Part shown: one piece after another, positions 45,793 through 53,979 of the stretch
How positions within the stretch are numbered: position 1 is the stretch's first letter
Layout of the letters: each line of letters opens with the position of its first letter
Source: Spirochaetota bacterium
Lineage (GTDB): Bacteria; Spirochaetota; UBA4802; JAFGJZ01
DNA length: 64,000 nt
NCBI GenBank assembly: GCA_016934935.1
Contig: JAFGRW010000028.1
Location: 1 to 64,000 of the forward strand
Direction: 5' to 3'
The notes under the pieces: generated by a model
The model's input: only the letters and a program-made list of their open reading frames with translations
Databases searched by the model: none
Told to the model about the DNA's origin: nothing
Position numbers and translations under genes: made by a program

Positions 45793-46968
45793 ATGAAATA
45801 TTGTATAATTGGTAACGGCGCGGCAGGAATTGATGCTGCTTTGGGAATCAGGACGAAAAACGAAGAAGCAGATATTGAAATTTTCACCTCTTCAAATCAT
45901 CATCTTTACTATCGTCCAAAACTTGTTGAATATGTCGGTTCACAAATGAAGCCAGAAGATTTAATATTGCACAATGAAGATTTATATATACAGAAAAAAA
46001 TTAAAGTTAATTTAAATTGCAAGATTATTTCAATAGAAAAAGATAAGAAAATAATTCGAGATAGTAAGGGAAAAGAACATAAGTATGATTTTTTGATAAT
46101 AGCTACGGGAGCCAGAAGTTTTTTGCCTCCGGTAGAAGGCTCGAATCTTAAAGGTGTTTTTTCTTTAAGAAATTTCAGAGATGCCGATTTGATTAATGGC
46201 TATGCAGAATCTGTAAAAAAAATCGTTATAGCTGGAGGCGGGCTCTTGGGTCTCGAAACAGCTAATTCGCTGTTGCGGGTTTGTAAAGATGTAACAGTTG
46301 TTGAGATAGCAGATAATTTATTACCGAGACAGCTTGATGATCAGGGAGGGGAATTTTTAAAACAGCTTTTGATTAAAAAAGGTCTAAAATTTATCTGTGG
46401 AACATCTGTTAAACAGATAAACGGGAATGAAAAAATTGAATCATTGACTTTGTCTACAGGTGAAAAAATTGAAGCTGATATGCTTGTATTTTCGGCTGGT
46501 ATTAGACCTGAAATTGATCTTGCTCTGTCTGGCGGAATAAAATGTGACAAAGGAATTGTCGTTAATAATCATCTTGAAACATCAGTTAAAGGAATTTACG
46601 CTGCTGGTGATTGTATTCAAATGGAGGGAAAATTGTTCGGGCTTTGGATAAGTGCCAAGGAACAGGGTAAAATTGCTGGTTTATCTGCTTGTGGAATGAA
46701 CGAGACCTATATGGGATCTTATCCGCCTGTAGTTTTGAAGATAACAGGTATTGATCTTTTTTCAGCAGGATATAATCCATTATCGGAGGAGTTTGCGAGT
46801 GCTGAAAAAAAGGTAATAATAAATGATTCTGTATATAAAAAAATATATTATAATAAAGGAAAAGCTCTTGCTGCAATGATTATTGGTGATAGCTCGGCAG
46901 CGTTAATGGCAAGAAAGCTTATGAGTGGCAAATTGAGTCTTGATGAATTTTTAAATATCATGAAATAG
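45793..46968 (+). CDS. NAD(P)H:rubredoxin oxidoreductase-like flavoprotein
   Basis: 391 residues. FAD motif at the N-terminus (IIGNGAAGIDAAL), NAD motif near 147 (VIAGGGLLGLETANSLL), and the second FAD motif GIYAAGDCIQ near 270. The sequence order and length fit rubredoxin/nitrite-reductase-type pyridine nucleotide-disulfide oxidoreductases without a redox disulfide. Divergence from a rubredoxin gene supports it as the NADH-rubredoxin reductase. The rubredoxin could pass electrons to a diiron or flavodiiron oxygen reductase. AAAAGG is the ribosome-binding site. Confidence 0.85.
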   Translation: MKYCIIGNGAAGIDAALGIRTKNEEADIEIFTSSNHHLYYRPKLVEYVGSQMKPEDLILHNEDLYIQKKIKVNLNCKIISIEKDKKIIRDSKGKEHKYDFLIIATGARSFLPPVEGSNLKGVFSLRNFRDADLINGYAESVKKIVIAGGGLLGLETANSLLRVCKDVTVVEIADNLLPRQLDDQGGEFLKQLLIKKGLKFICGTSVKQINGNEKIESLTLSTGEKIEADMLVFSAGIRPEIDLALSGGIKCDKGIVVNNHLETSVKGIYAAGDCIQMEGKLFGLWISAKEQGKIAGLSACGMNETYMGSYPPVVLKITGIDLFSAGYNPLSEEFASAEKKVIINDSVYKKIYYNKGKALAAMIIGDSSAALMARKLMSGKLSLDEFLNIMK

Positions 46969-46981
46969 CCCTGGAGGAATT

Positions 46982-47863
46982 ATGGCTCTGGATTTACCCG
47001 ATCTAAAGAAAATACTGTATTCAAGAGTAAACGAGTTGCCTACATTACCTGTTGTTATCCCCAAAATACTAAAGATGATGGAAGATAACAAATCAGACGT
47101 AAAAAAAATTAGCGAGGTTATTTCATACGACCCCGCTCTTGTTTCGAAAATATTTAAAGTTGCCAATTCGTCATATTATGGATTTCCAAAAAAAATTAGC
47201 GAAATAGATCGTGCCGTGTCTTTGCTTGGGTTTAATATGGTGAAATCTTTGGCGGTCAGCCTTGGCGTTGTTAATACTCTTTCTGAACCTAGATCAAAAA
47301 GGTTCTTTTCTGAGACGGGGCTTTGGTTTCATAGTGTTGCTGTTGCGACTTTAACTAGAGAATTGTGTTTGAATATTATTAAGACAAAAAAAAAGGACTA
47401 TCTTTTTGTAGCTGCTCTTCTTCATGATATTGGCAAACTTGTTTTCGATATTTTTTTCAGTGATCTTTTTGAACAAGCTGTACTTGATGTGCAGAATTCT
47501 GGAACCTATTCCCTTGCTAAATCTGAAAAAAAAATCATCGGTGTCGATCATGGAGAAGCGGGTGCCCTGCTGCTGAAAAGGTGGAACTTCCCAGACGAGA
47601 TATCTGATCCAGTAATGTATCACCATTCACAGGATATACCTTCAAACGTTAGCTCTGAAGACATGTCAATATTGCGTATATGCGATGCGTTATGCCAGGA
47701 ATTCTTTTATGAGTCAATTGACGATATACCGGATCCTCGTATTAGTGAAACCGATCTTGAAAACATAGCTATAAAAAATTCAGATATAAAAAAACTAGAA
47801 GATTTTTTACATAACAATAAGCAAAACATAGCTGATTTTTTTCAGTCAATTTATCAAGTATAG
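46982..47863 (+). CDS. HDOD-domain signalling protein
   Basis: 293 residues. The HDOD domain (about 16-215) has LPTLPVVIPKILKMM, SYDPALVSKIFKVANSSYYG, the HD-like AALLHDIGKL, and DHGEAGALLLKRW. HDOD proteins are HD-related regulators that usually lack certain catalytic residues; their roles include motility and stress signalling. It follows the reductase by 13 bp with CTGGAGG, so co-transcription is likely. It ends 3 bp from the convergent GH13 gene. Confidence 0.88.
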   Translation: MALDLPDLKKILYSRVNELPTLPVVIPKILKMMEDNKSDVKKISEVISYDPALVSKIFKVANSSYYGFPKKISEIDRAVSLLGFNMVKSLAVSLGVVNTLSEPRSKRFFSETGLWFHSVAVATLTRELCLNIIKTKKKDYLFVAALLHDIGKLVFDIFFSDLFEQAVLDVQNSGTYSLAKSEKKIIGVDHGEAGALLLKRWNFPDEISDPVMYHHSQDIPSNVSSEDMSILRICDALCQEFFYESIDDIPDPRISETDLENIAIKNSDIKKLEDFLHNNKQNIADFFQSIYQV

Positions 47864-47866
47864 CTT

Positions 47867-49735
47867 TTATAGTTTTTCAGGAGAGAGCCATAAAATGTCG
47901 TAGGGCTGTAACACAAGATGTAGCCCCGTATCATCACAACTATAAGGCATTCCGCTAATAAGGTCAATCCAGTTTTTAGAAATTTCTTCAAGTTCATTAT
48001 TTGTCAAAAATGTATGAACCGTCTCGTTACTGATGTTTACTATAGTAAAAATAATATTGTCTTTAGTCTCTGTAAAACGTATAACAGAAAAAAGGGATTC
48101 AGATTTAAAAACAACCTTTTGTTTGCTGTTTGGATGAAATGCTCTACTTTTTGTCCGGATGTCAATTATCCGACCATATTCACGGTTAATGCGGGATATT
48201 TTGGAAAGTCCGTCTCCTAAAGCATACGAGATTTCCTGTTCGTCAATAATTGTGCGATTGATATCTCTATTTGCTTTTGAAGAAACAACAGCATCAATAT
48301 CGTTTACAGTGCCTATTAGACTGTGCAAATAAATACCAGGAATACCCTGTAACACAAGGGCAATTGATCTTGATGCAACAAATTTTTTTACCTGATATGC
48401 AATGTCATTATTCTCAGGGTTATTTGTATTATTAATAGCACTGAACCAGGTTATATTCATTTCATAAGGAATTTCCTTATCGTTTTCCCCAGTTTTATAA
48501 CTGATATATCCTCCATGCTGTCTTACGTTATCAAGTATAAAATCAATATCATCTGGACTTAATATATCCTTAACAGCCATGAGTCCTATCCCATCATGAG
48601 AATCAAGAAAATTGAAATATGTTGTGTTATTGGAACAAGTGTCAAGTGTTGAAGCCCATTTTGAAAGTGCGGTACTGTCCATTGTATACATGGTATGCAG
48701 TACTAAGGGGGGGAGAGCAAAGTTATAGACCATATGGGCTTCATCTTCTCCATTTCCGAAGTAAGAGATATTTTCTTCATGAGGAACATTTGTCTCTGTA
48801 ATAATCAAGGTCCCGGGGGCTGCGAAGTCCAGTACATCTCTAAAAAGTTTTACAATTTCATGAGTCTGATCAAGATGAACGCATCGCGTTCCTGTCTCAG
48901 CCCATATATAGGTAACCGCATCAAGACGGATTATTTTTGCTCCGTGTCTAACATACATTAAAAGTATTTCTATAACTTTTATTAATACTTCAGGGTTCTT
49001 GTAATTTAGATCTATTTGATCTTCTGAAAAAGTAGTCCAGACATATTTTTCGCCGTTGATTGTATATACTTTTGAGAGGATGTCACTGGTGCGAGGTCGG
49101 AATATCATTTTTTTTTCTTCTTCTGAAATATCATCTGGAGAATCGTAACTAATAACGAAATCCTGGAAACGTGGATTACCATTTAAAAATTCCTGGAACC
49201 ATTTGCTTTTCGACGATATGTGATTTATCACACCGTCAAACATTAGTTTATATTTGTTTCCAATACGGTGAATGTCCTCCCAGCAGCCAAGATTAGGGTC
49301 AACAGTTTCGAAATCTTTAATGGAAAATCCTCTGTCAGACGAGTAAGGGTAAAAAGGGAGGATGTGAATGGTGTTTATTGCCCCTTCAAGATATATATCA
49401 CAGAATTTCGCGAGTGTGGAAAGAGGTGATTGATCTTTGCCTTTTAAAAGATCACCGTAAGTTATTAGTATCACATCTTTTTCAGAAAAAATATCGCTGT
49501 TATGTTCCCGAATCTCTTTTTCGATAAGACTATCAGATTTGTACGAATAGTGAACTCTAATAATTCTTTCCATTTCCGGATAAAACTGTTTGGCTGTATA
49601 TTCCCCGTAAAGAAAAGTCATGCGTTTAAATAATTTTTTTCTAAACAGGGGGTCAACCAACAATTGTTTATTGCGGTAATCGGGTTCATTAAAATACGCT
49701 GGTGCTGATTGAAAGTTGTTTTCCATGATGTCCAT
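47867..49735 (-). CDS. GH13 sucrose phosphorylase-type enzyme (glucosylglycerate phosphorylase possible)
   Basis: About 622 residues from the ATG at 49735; another at 49726 is possible. The longer frame would run into the tRNA and is rejected. GH13 motifs: ITYGDLL, ILPFYPYSSDRGFS (subfamily 18), nucleophile region IIRLDAVTYIW, acid/base ITETNVPHEENISYFG, and FLDSHDGIG. Subfamily 18 covers sucrose, sucrose-6-phosphate and glucosylglycerate phosphorylases. The window also encodes a mannosyl-3-phosphoglycerate-phosphatase-like enzyme (61451), which hints at glucosylglycerate as substrate. That link is inferred. Confidence 0.85.
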   Translation of the reverse strand: MDIMENNFQSAPAYFNEPDYRNKQLLVDPLFRKKLFKRMTFLYGEYTAKQFYPEMERIIRVHYSYKSDSLIEKEIREHNSDIFSEKDVILITYGDLLKGKDQSPLSTLAKFCDIYLEGAINTIHILPFYPYSSDRGFSIKDFETVDPNLGCWEDIHRIGNKYKLMFDGVINHISSKSKWFQEFLNGNPRFQDFVISYDSPDDISEEEKKMIFRPRTSDILSKVYTINGEKYVWTTFSEDQIDLNYKNPEVLIKVIEILLMYVRHGAKIIRLDAVTYIWAETGTRCVHLDQTHEIVKLFRDVLDFAAPGTLIITETNVPHEENISYFGNGEDEAHMVYNFALPPLVLHTMYTMDSTALSKWASTLDTCSNNTTYFNFLDSHDGIGLMAVKDILSPDDIDFILDNVRQHGGYISYKTGENDKEIPYEMNITWFSAINNTNNPENNDIAYQVKKFVASRSIALVLQGIPGIYLHSLIGTVNDIDAVVSSKANRDINRTIIDEQEISYALGDGLSKISRINREYGRIIDIRTKSRAFHPNSKQKVVFKSESLFSVIRFTETKDNIIFTIVNISNETVHTFLTNNELEEISKNWIDLISGMPYSCDDTGLHLVLQPYDILWLSPEKL

Positions 49736-49751
49736 GCCGATATGAAAAAAC

Positions 49752-49781
49752 TTGACAAATAGTGCCCAAAAATAATAAATG
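49752..49781 (+). promoter_or_regulatory. Promoter of tRNA-Leu
   Basis: TTGACA (49752-49757) and TAAATG (49776-49781) with 18-bp spacing, starting the transcript close to the tRNA 5' end at 49799. The -35 context AAACTTGACAAATAG is repeated near 56117. Confidence 0.6.
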
Positions 49782-49798
49782 TAAAAAGCTACACAAAT

Positions 49799-49883
49799 GC
49801 TCGGGTGGTGAAATTGGTAGACACGCAAGGTTGAGGGCCTTGTGAACGATAAGTTCGTACGAGTTCAAGTCTCGTCCCGAGCA
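49799..49883 (+). tRNA. tRNA-Leu (anticodon GAG)
   Basis: 85 nt with acceptor stem GCTCGGG/CCCGAGC, discriminator A, D-arm with GGTGAAATTGGTAGACACG, anticodon arm CAAGG-TTGAGGG-CCTTG (anticodon GAG, codons CUC/CUU), a variable arm typical of class II tRNAs, and T-arm GTTCAAGTC. CCA is not encoded. It is divergent from the GH13 gene. Confidence 0.95.
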
Positions 49884-49947
49884 ATAAATTTTAAAAATAA
49901 ATTATCTCCGATCGTATTTGCCTGCAAGTAATTTTAAGGAAATAATC

Positions 49948-50625
49948 ATGAAAGTCAAGCTGTTTCTTGCCGTTTTTGTATTAACTTTTTTAACAGTCAG
50001 CTGTATTTCGCAACAAAACAAACCGTCTAAAAAAATTGTCGATATCGCTCCTGATAATCCATATTTGTGTCAGGGGTATTACCATTCTGATAAGTCTCCA
50101 TACATACTGCCTTTTTCTATTGGAATGGAGTATAAACTTGTCCAGGGCAACTGTACACGTTATTCACATAAAGGGTTTAGCCGCTACGCGTACGACTTTG
50201 GTATGCCTCTAGGAAGTGAGATTATCGCAGCCCGTTCCGGGGTTGTTACTTTTGTTGAAACGGATATGTACGATAATACTAGACGTGGAAAGCGTAGACA
50301 TAAAAGAATTCCTAATGCTCGTGGAAATACGATATTGATTGAACATGAGGATGGAACTATCGCAGCCTATTTCCACCTTAAATATAACGGTGCTCTGGTT
50401 CAAAAAGGTGATTTAGTTAAACAGGGACAACCTATCGCCTTAAGTGGCAGCAGTGGATTTACAACTGGTCCTCATCTGCATTTTGAAGTTAGACGAAGTA
50501 ATGAAGATCGACAATCATTGCCTGTAACTTTTAGGAATGCAGATCCAGGTGAAGATTTTAGTCTTCAGGCTGGAAACTACTATACGGCATTACCATTTGA
50601 ACAAGATAAATTTGCTTCAAAATAA
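49948..50625 (+). CDS. M23-family metallopeptidase lipoprotein
   Basis: 225 residues from the ATG at 49948, which follows AAGGAA; the frame opens earlier without a ribosome site. Lipobox TVSC with Cys19. A LysM/LytM-type peptidase fold follows: YSHKGFSRYAYDFGMP (zinc His and Asp region), SGVVTFVE, and the final TGPHLHFEVR with the HxH motif. It would cleave peptidoglycan cross-links in the envelope. All expected metal ligands are present. Confidence 0.85.
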   Translation: MKVKLFLAVFVLTFLTVSCISQQNKPSKKIVDIAPDNPYLCQGYYHSDKSPYILPFSIGMEYKLVQGNCTRYSHKGFSRYAYDFGMPLGSEIIAARSGVVTFVETDMYDNTRRGKRRHKRIPNARGNTILIEHEDGTIAAYFHLKYNGALVQKGDLVKQGQPIALSGSSGFTTGPHLHFEVRRSNEDRQSLPVTFRNADPGEDFSLQAGNYYTALPFEQDKFASK

Positions 50626-50695
50626 TTATTATTTTGTTTTCATATTTTGTTACTTTTGTCTGTCTAAATGTCAAAAATAACAAAATAAAGTCTGT

Positions 50696-51178
50696 TTAAC
50701 ACAACAAAATTGTATTTTTTCTGGATTCTTGTCCAGAAGGATGATTTTGTCCCTCGTAAAAGTTCATCCCCCAGCTGTTTATGAAGTATGGGAATCCAAA
50801 GAAGTGATGAACAAAAGAAGCATGAAAACAGGGGCGCACAAACTCCTTAACACCAACCATAAACTCATCGAAGAAATCCATTGCCAGAGACAGCATGTAC
50901 GACAAACTGTAACAGTAGAGATTCGCTATATCCTTTAATTTTCTTTTAGAAATGCTCGAGAACCGGATATGCACTGATTTATAGTTTGTACCTCTATCTT
51001 GATATCTGTTCAGAGTGTCATTACATACTGGATTCTTAGCCAGTTTTTTCGAATACTTATCCAGAACAGTATTCATCACTTCCGAGATATCCATATTATG
51101 ATTTGCCGCATATTCTTCTATTTTTTCGAGTCTGTTTACTTCCACATCTATTGATGTTCTGAAATCACTATTTTCCAT
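50696..51178 (-). CDS. Small protein with ribbon-helix-helix-like N-terminus
   Basis: 160 residues. The N-terminal 45 (FRTSIDVEVNRLEKIEEYAANHNMDISEVMNTVLDKY) resembles ribbon-helix-helix DNA-binding proteins. A second, similar segment (SVHIRFSSISKRKLKDIANLYCYSLSYMLSLAM) lies near 70-100. The paired arrangement recalls DUF1564-type proteins of leptospires, but I cannot confirm it. The C-terminal 60 is aromatic-rich and different in composition. It borders the decayed RHS region, so an accessory or mobile origin is plausible. Confidence 0.5.
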   Translation of the reverse strand: MENSDFRTSIDVEVNRLEKIEEYAANHNMDISEVMNTVLDKYSKKLAKNPVCNDTLNRYQDRGTNYKSVHIRFSSISKRKLKDIANLYCYSLSYMLSLAMDFFDEFMVGVKEFVRPCFHASFVHHFFGFPYFINSWGMNFYEGQNHPSGQESRKNTILLC

Positions 51179-51261
51179 ATGTAGCCTCCGAATAGTTGTA
51201 CATATATATAAACGAATTAATTCGTTTATTGTTAAAATTTTTTAAAATTAATAATTACGGC

Positions 51262-51321
51262 GGGGACGGAGTTGTTTCTAATCTTGATTGGTATAGTATG
51301 CTTGGAAATACCTCTGTCCCC
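51262..51321. repeat. REP-like inverted repeat
   Basis: GGGGACGGAG (51262-51271) pairs with CTCTGTCCCC (51312-51321) with one G-U pair, enclosing 40 nt. GGGGAC-type ends of about 60 bp total resemble solitary REP elements mobilised by REP-associated tyrosine transposases. No transposase gene is nearby. Confidence 0.5.
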
Positions 51322-51494
51322 ATTTTCGTCCCTGTTTTATTAAAGGCACATATTGTATGGTCACGGCACAAGCGGGGATTATATTGATATTGTCTCGACA
51401 GAATGTTTTCATTTTGTACTTTGATTAAAGTAGTCAATTAAAAGCGGATTACCCGGAGGTAAAGAGACCATAAAGAGGGATTAGGCTAAAATAT

Positions 51495-51960
51495 TGACGA
51501 CGGTGTACTCTACTACACACCGGATCACCTTGGTTCAAGTACAGTCATAACCGACAGAGAAGGGAAATATTATGAACATACTGAGTACTTCCGAAGCGTT
51601 TCCATAAATATCCTTATCGATGGGAAAGCGTGAGCTTTATGATAACATAGCCAGCGGATATGTCTGGTGATACTTTAAATCAAAAATTTATGTAAACGCC
51701 GCTGAGAAATCCATTGTATCTAGGTATACCAAACCTTGGCGCCTATGACGTCCATGTCGTCGCCGACTTGCAACATCCTGTTGCTTGGGCGAAGTCTGGG
51801 TTAACGAACGCTCCTCAGTAGAGAATTGCAGGATGCCGTACAAGTGCACCGGCAAGGAATACGATTCTGAAACATATAAGCTTTCAAAATTATCCATAAA
51901 GAAGTTAGCATGGGATTTGGAGAGGTTACGAACCAAATCCAGCATTACTTATTTGTGCTT
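51495..51960 (+). pseudogene. Decayed RHS/YD-repeat protein remnant, interrupted
   Basis: No intact gene fills 51179-52174. Two RHS core pieces are visible on the plus strand. First (about 51499-51593): DGVLYYTPDHLGSSTV, then ITDREGKYYEHTEYF. Second (from about 51788): GEVWVNERSSVENCRMPYKC, then TGKEYDSETYK. In intact RHS proteins these are adjacent (HTEYFPYGEVWV...PYKFTGKELDPETG). About 195 bp of unrelated, hairpin-rich sequence separates them here, and the frame then decays. It is a dead 3' end of a large RHS toxin or surface gene. Confidence 0.7.
51594..51787. mobile_element. Hairpin-rich insert splitting the RHS remnant
   Basis: This stretch falls exactly between two RHS pieces that should be contiguous. 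It holds a stem AAAGC/GCTTT with loop GTGA, and GCAAC/GTTGC with loop ATCCT, which on the minus strand reads AGGAT, the same loop as the stem at 244-258. I infer insertion of a relative of the 1-2700 hairpin modules; ends are not defined. Confidence 0.4.
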
Positions 51961-52104
51961 AATTAGATCCAAAAATTTTGTAAGCTCTGGTGAGGTAACG
52001 TAGGGTATTGCAATTAGCTGACATATTATGGAGCCTGATAATACGATTGTAAATGTATAATATAAAAAAATTTCCAAAAAAAGGCAAAAACTCAAATAAT
52101 TCAC

Positions 52105-52133
52105 TTGACGAATAGAGTCATTTTTTCTATTTT
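52105..52133 (+). promoter_or_regulatory. Heat-shock operon promoter
   Basis: TTGACG (52105-52110) and TATTTT (52128-52133) with 17-bp spacing, immediately upstream of the CIRCE operator. Confidence 0.75.
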
Positions 52134-52134
52134 A

Positions 52135-52161
52135 TTAGCACTCTATATATTTGAGTGCTAA
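52135..52161. promoter_or_regulatory. CIRCE operator
   Basis: Perfect TTAGCACTC-N9-GAGTGCTAA inverted repeat (52135-52143 and 52153-52161). This is the binding site of HrcA, whose gene begins 14 bp downstream, so the operon is autoregulated. The overlap with an upstream-extended reading frame shows that hrcA starts at 52175. Confidence 0.97.
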
Positions 52162-52174
52162 CTTAGTGGTGATT

Positions 52175-53227
52175 ATGGAAAACAACGGTCAACATAGAAA
52201 TCTTACAGAACGCGAAGCTGCTGTGCTAGGGGCTCTGGTTTTCGAATATATCTCTACCGGAAAACCTGTCGGCTCGCGGTCTTTTGTTCACAAGTACTCT
52301 TTTAATATCTCGCCTGCAACAATGCGAAATATTATGTTTGATCTTGAATCTATGGATTATCTGGCACAGCCCCATACGTCAGCAGGGCGTGTTCCAACGG
52401 ATAAGGGATATCGCTATTATGTTGATCGTCTGGTCGGCTCTTATGAACTTAAAAATGCCGATTTTTCGGGGATTCGTTCTGACATGCTTACGCGTGAGAT
52501 CGAACTTAACAAGATGTTCGAGTCTGTCACTAGAATGTTATCAGATGTATCAAAATATGCTGGGGTTATTCTGACTCCGAAACCGGATTTCACAGTTGTT
52601 AAGCATATAGAGCTTGTTCCGCTTGGGCACGGTAATCTTCTGTTTATTTTAGTAACAAGAACCGGTATAGTGCTTAACAAACGTGTTACTGTTTCTCAGA
52701 CTTTAAATCAGGATGAGCTCCACAGATTTTCAAAATACTTAACGTCAGAGTTAAACGGATATTCGATATTTTCAATAAAGGATTCGGTTTTAGGTGAATT
52801 ACGCTCCGGCCTTAATCCAAATAACGAAATGCAACTTGCAATAGATATTGTAGAGCTTGCTTTAACAGAAGACGAAAGCCAGGAGCTTTACATTGAAGGT
52901 CTTGAGAATATACTGAAAATACCGGAAATGGTTGATGAGTCACTTCTATTGCCTTTTTTACATTTGATAGAAGACCGTAAAAATCTTATTGTCATTCTTA
53001 AACGCAATATGCGTTTAGATGGTGTTTCAACACTTATAGGTGAAGAGATTGATCAGGCAAGTATAACCGGGTGCAGTCTTGTTACCTCTACTTACAAGAT
53101 TGGCAATAATCATGTAGGTGTAGTTGGTATTATAGGGCCGACCCGTATGAACTATAAAACTGTTGTACCACTTGTTGATTACACTGGCAAAGTGGTTACA
53201 GAATTATTAACAAAAATGTCGAAATAG
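52175..53227 (+). CDS. hrcA: Heat-inducible transcription repressor HrcA
   Basis: 350 residues from the ATG at 52175, after CIRCE; in-frame upstream codons lie inside the operator. N-terminal winged helix: LTEREAAVLGALVFEYISTGKPVGSRSF and ISPATMRNIMFDLESMDYL, with the wing HTSAGRVPTDKGYRYYVD. The GAF-like domain and DE/inserted region follow, ending VVPLVDYTGKVVTELL. Represses its own operon through CIRCE. grpE follows in 12 bp. Confidence 0.96.
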   Translation: MENNGQHRNLTEREAAVLGALVFEYISTGKPVGSRSFVHKYSFNISPATMRNIMFDLESMDYLAQPHTSAGRVPTDKGYRYYVDRLVGSYELKNADFSGIRSDMLTREIELNKMFESVTRMLSDVSKYAGVILTPKPDFTVVKHIELVPLGHGNLLFILVTRTGIVLNKRVTVSQTLNQDELHRFSKYLTSELNGYSIFSIKDSVLGELRSGLNPNNEMQLAIDIVELALTEDESQELYIEGLENILKIPEMVDESLLLPFLHLIEDRKNLIVILKRNMRLDGVSTLIGEEIDQASITGCSLVTSTYKIGNNHVGVVGIIGPTRMNYKTVVPLVDYTGKVVTELLTKMSK

Positions 53228-53239
53228 CAAGGAGAAATC

Positions 53240-53947
53240 ATGGCTGAAATGAAAGAAAAAACGGCTGAAGAACAAAAGATTTCTGAACAGGATCCTGTAG
53301 ATAAAACCTCTGATAAAGGTTTTCCTGAAAAAGATGAGGCTTCTGTTCAAAATGGAGATAGCGGTTTAAATGAAGATTCATCTGATAAAGAATCAGATAA
53401 TGAAGTGAAAAATGATGCATCATCTGACTCAAAAGATGAAGAAATCGCGGCACTGAAGGATCTTATGATGAGGCGTCAGGCCGATTTTGAGAATTATAAA
53501 AAACGGTGTATCAAACAGGAAGAGACAAACAAGCGTATGCTTATAAGGGATATAGCCCTTGATATTATAGGAATAAATGATAATCTTATAAGAGCCAGTG
53601 AGCATGCTCTTGAAATAGACGACAGTGAGAAACTTGAGTCGGCTCATAAATCTTATGTAGACGGCGTCATGATGATTTCAAAAAGCATTGAAACAATGCT
53701 TCAAAAATACGGTATAGAAGAGATTGATTCTTTAAATAAACCGTTTGATCCAAATGTACATGAGGCAATTGATATTTCCTGCGGCGAGGATGTTAAAGAC
53801 GATACTGTCACAAAAGTTTATCAAAAGGGTTTCAAGTTTGATGATTTTGTGTTGCGAAGCAGCAAAGTTCAGGTGACTAAACCAGCACTTGTTGCAGAAA
53901 ACAAATGTGATGAAGAAAATAACGGTGATAAACCGGACTGTAAGTAA
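53240..53947 (+). CDS. grpE: GrpE nucleotide exchange factor
   Basis: 235 residues, longer than many because residues 1-70 are acidic and low complexity (Ser, Asp, Glu, Lys). The long helix follows ([24 protein letters not shown]) and then the beta domain with [12 protein letters not shown] and [23 protein letters not shown]. It recharges DnaK with ATP. A CAAGGAG motif precedes its ATG. Confidence 0.95.
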   Translation: MAEMKEKTAEEQKISEQDPVDKTSDKGFPEKDEASVQNGDSGLNEDSSDKESDNEVKNDASSDSKDEEIAALKDLMMRRQADFENYKKRCIKQEETNKRMLIRDIALDIIGINDNLIRASEHALEIDDSEKLESAHKSYVDGVMMISKSIETMLQKYGIEEIDSLNKPFDPNVHEAIDISCGEDVKDDTVTKVYQKGFKFDDFVLRSSKVQVTKPALVAENKCDEENNGDKPDCK

Positions 53948-53979
53948 AAAAACAGCTTTCAATAAAAGAGGTTAAAACT

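Noticed and set aside
49736-49828. N-terminal extension of the GH13 enzyme
   Set aside because: It runs into the tRNA-Leu gene on the other strand and adds only non-family sequence.
52151-52174. TTG start for hrcA
   Set aside because: The codon lies within the CIRCE operator; the ATG at 52175 is consistent with the family N-terminus.
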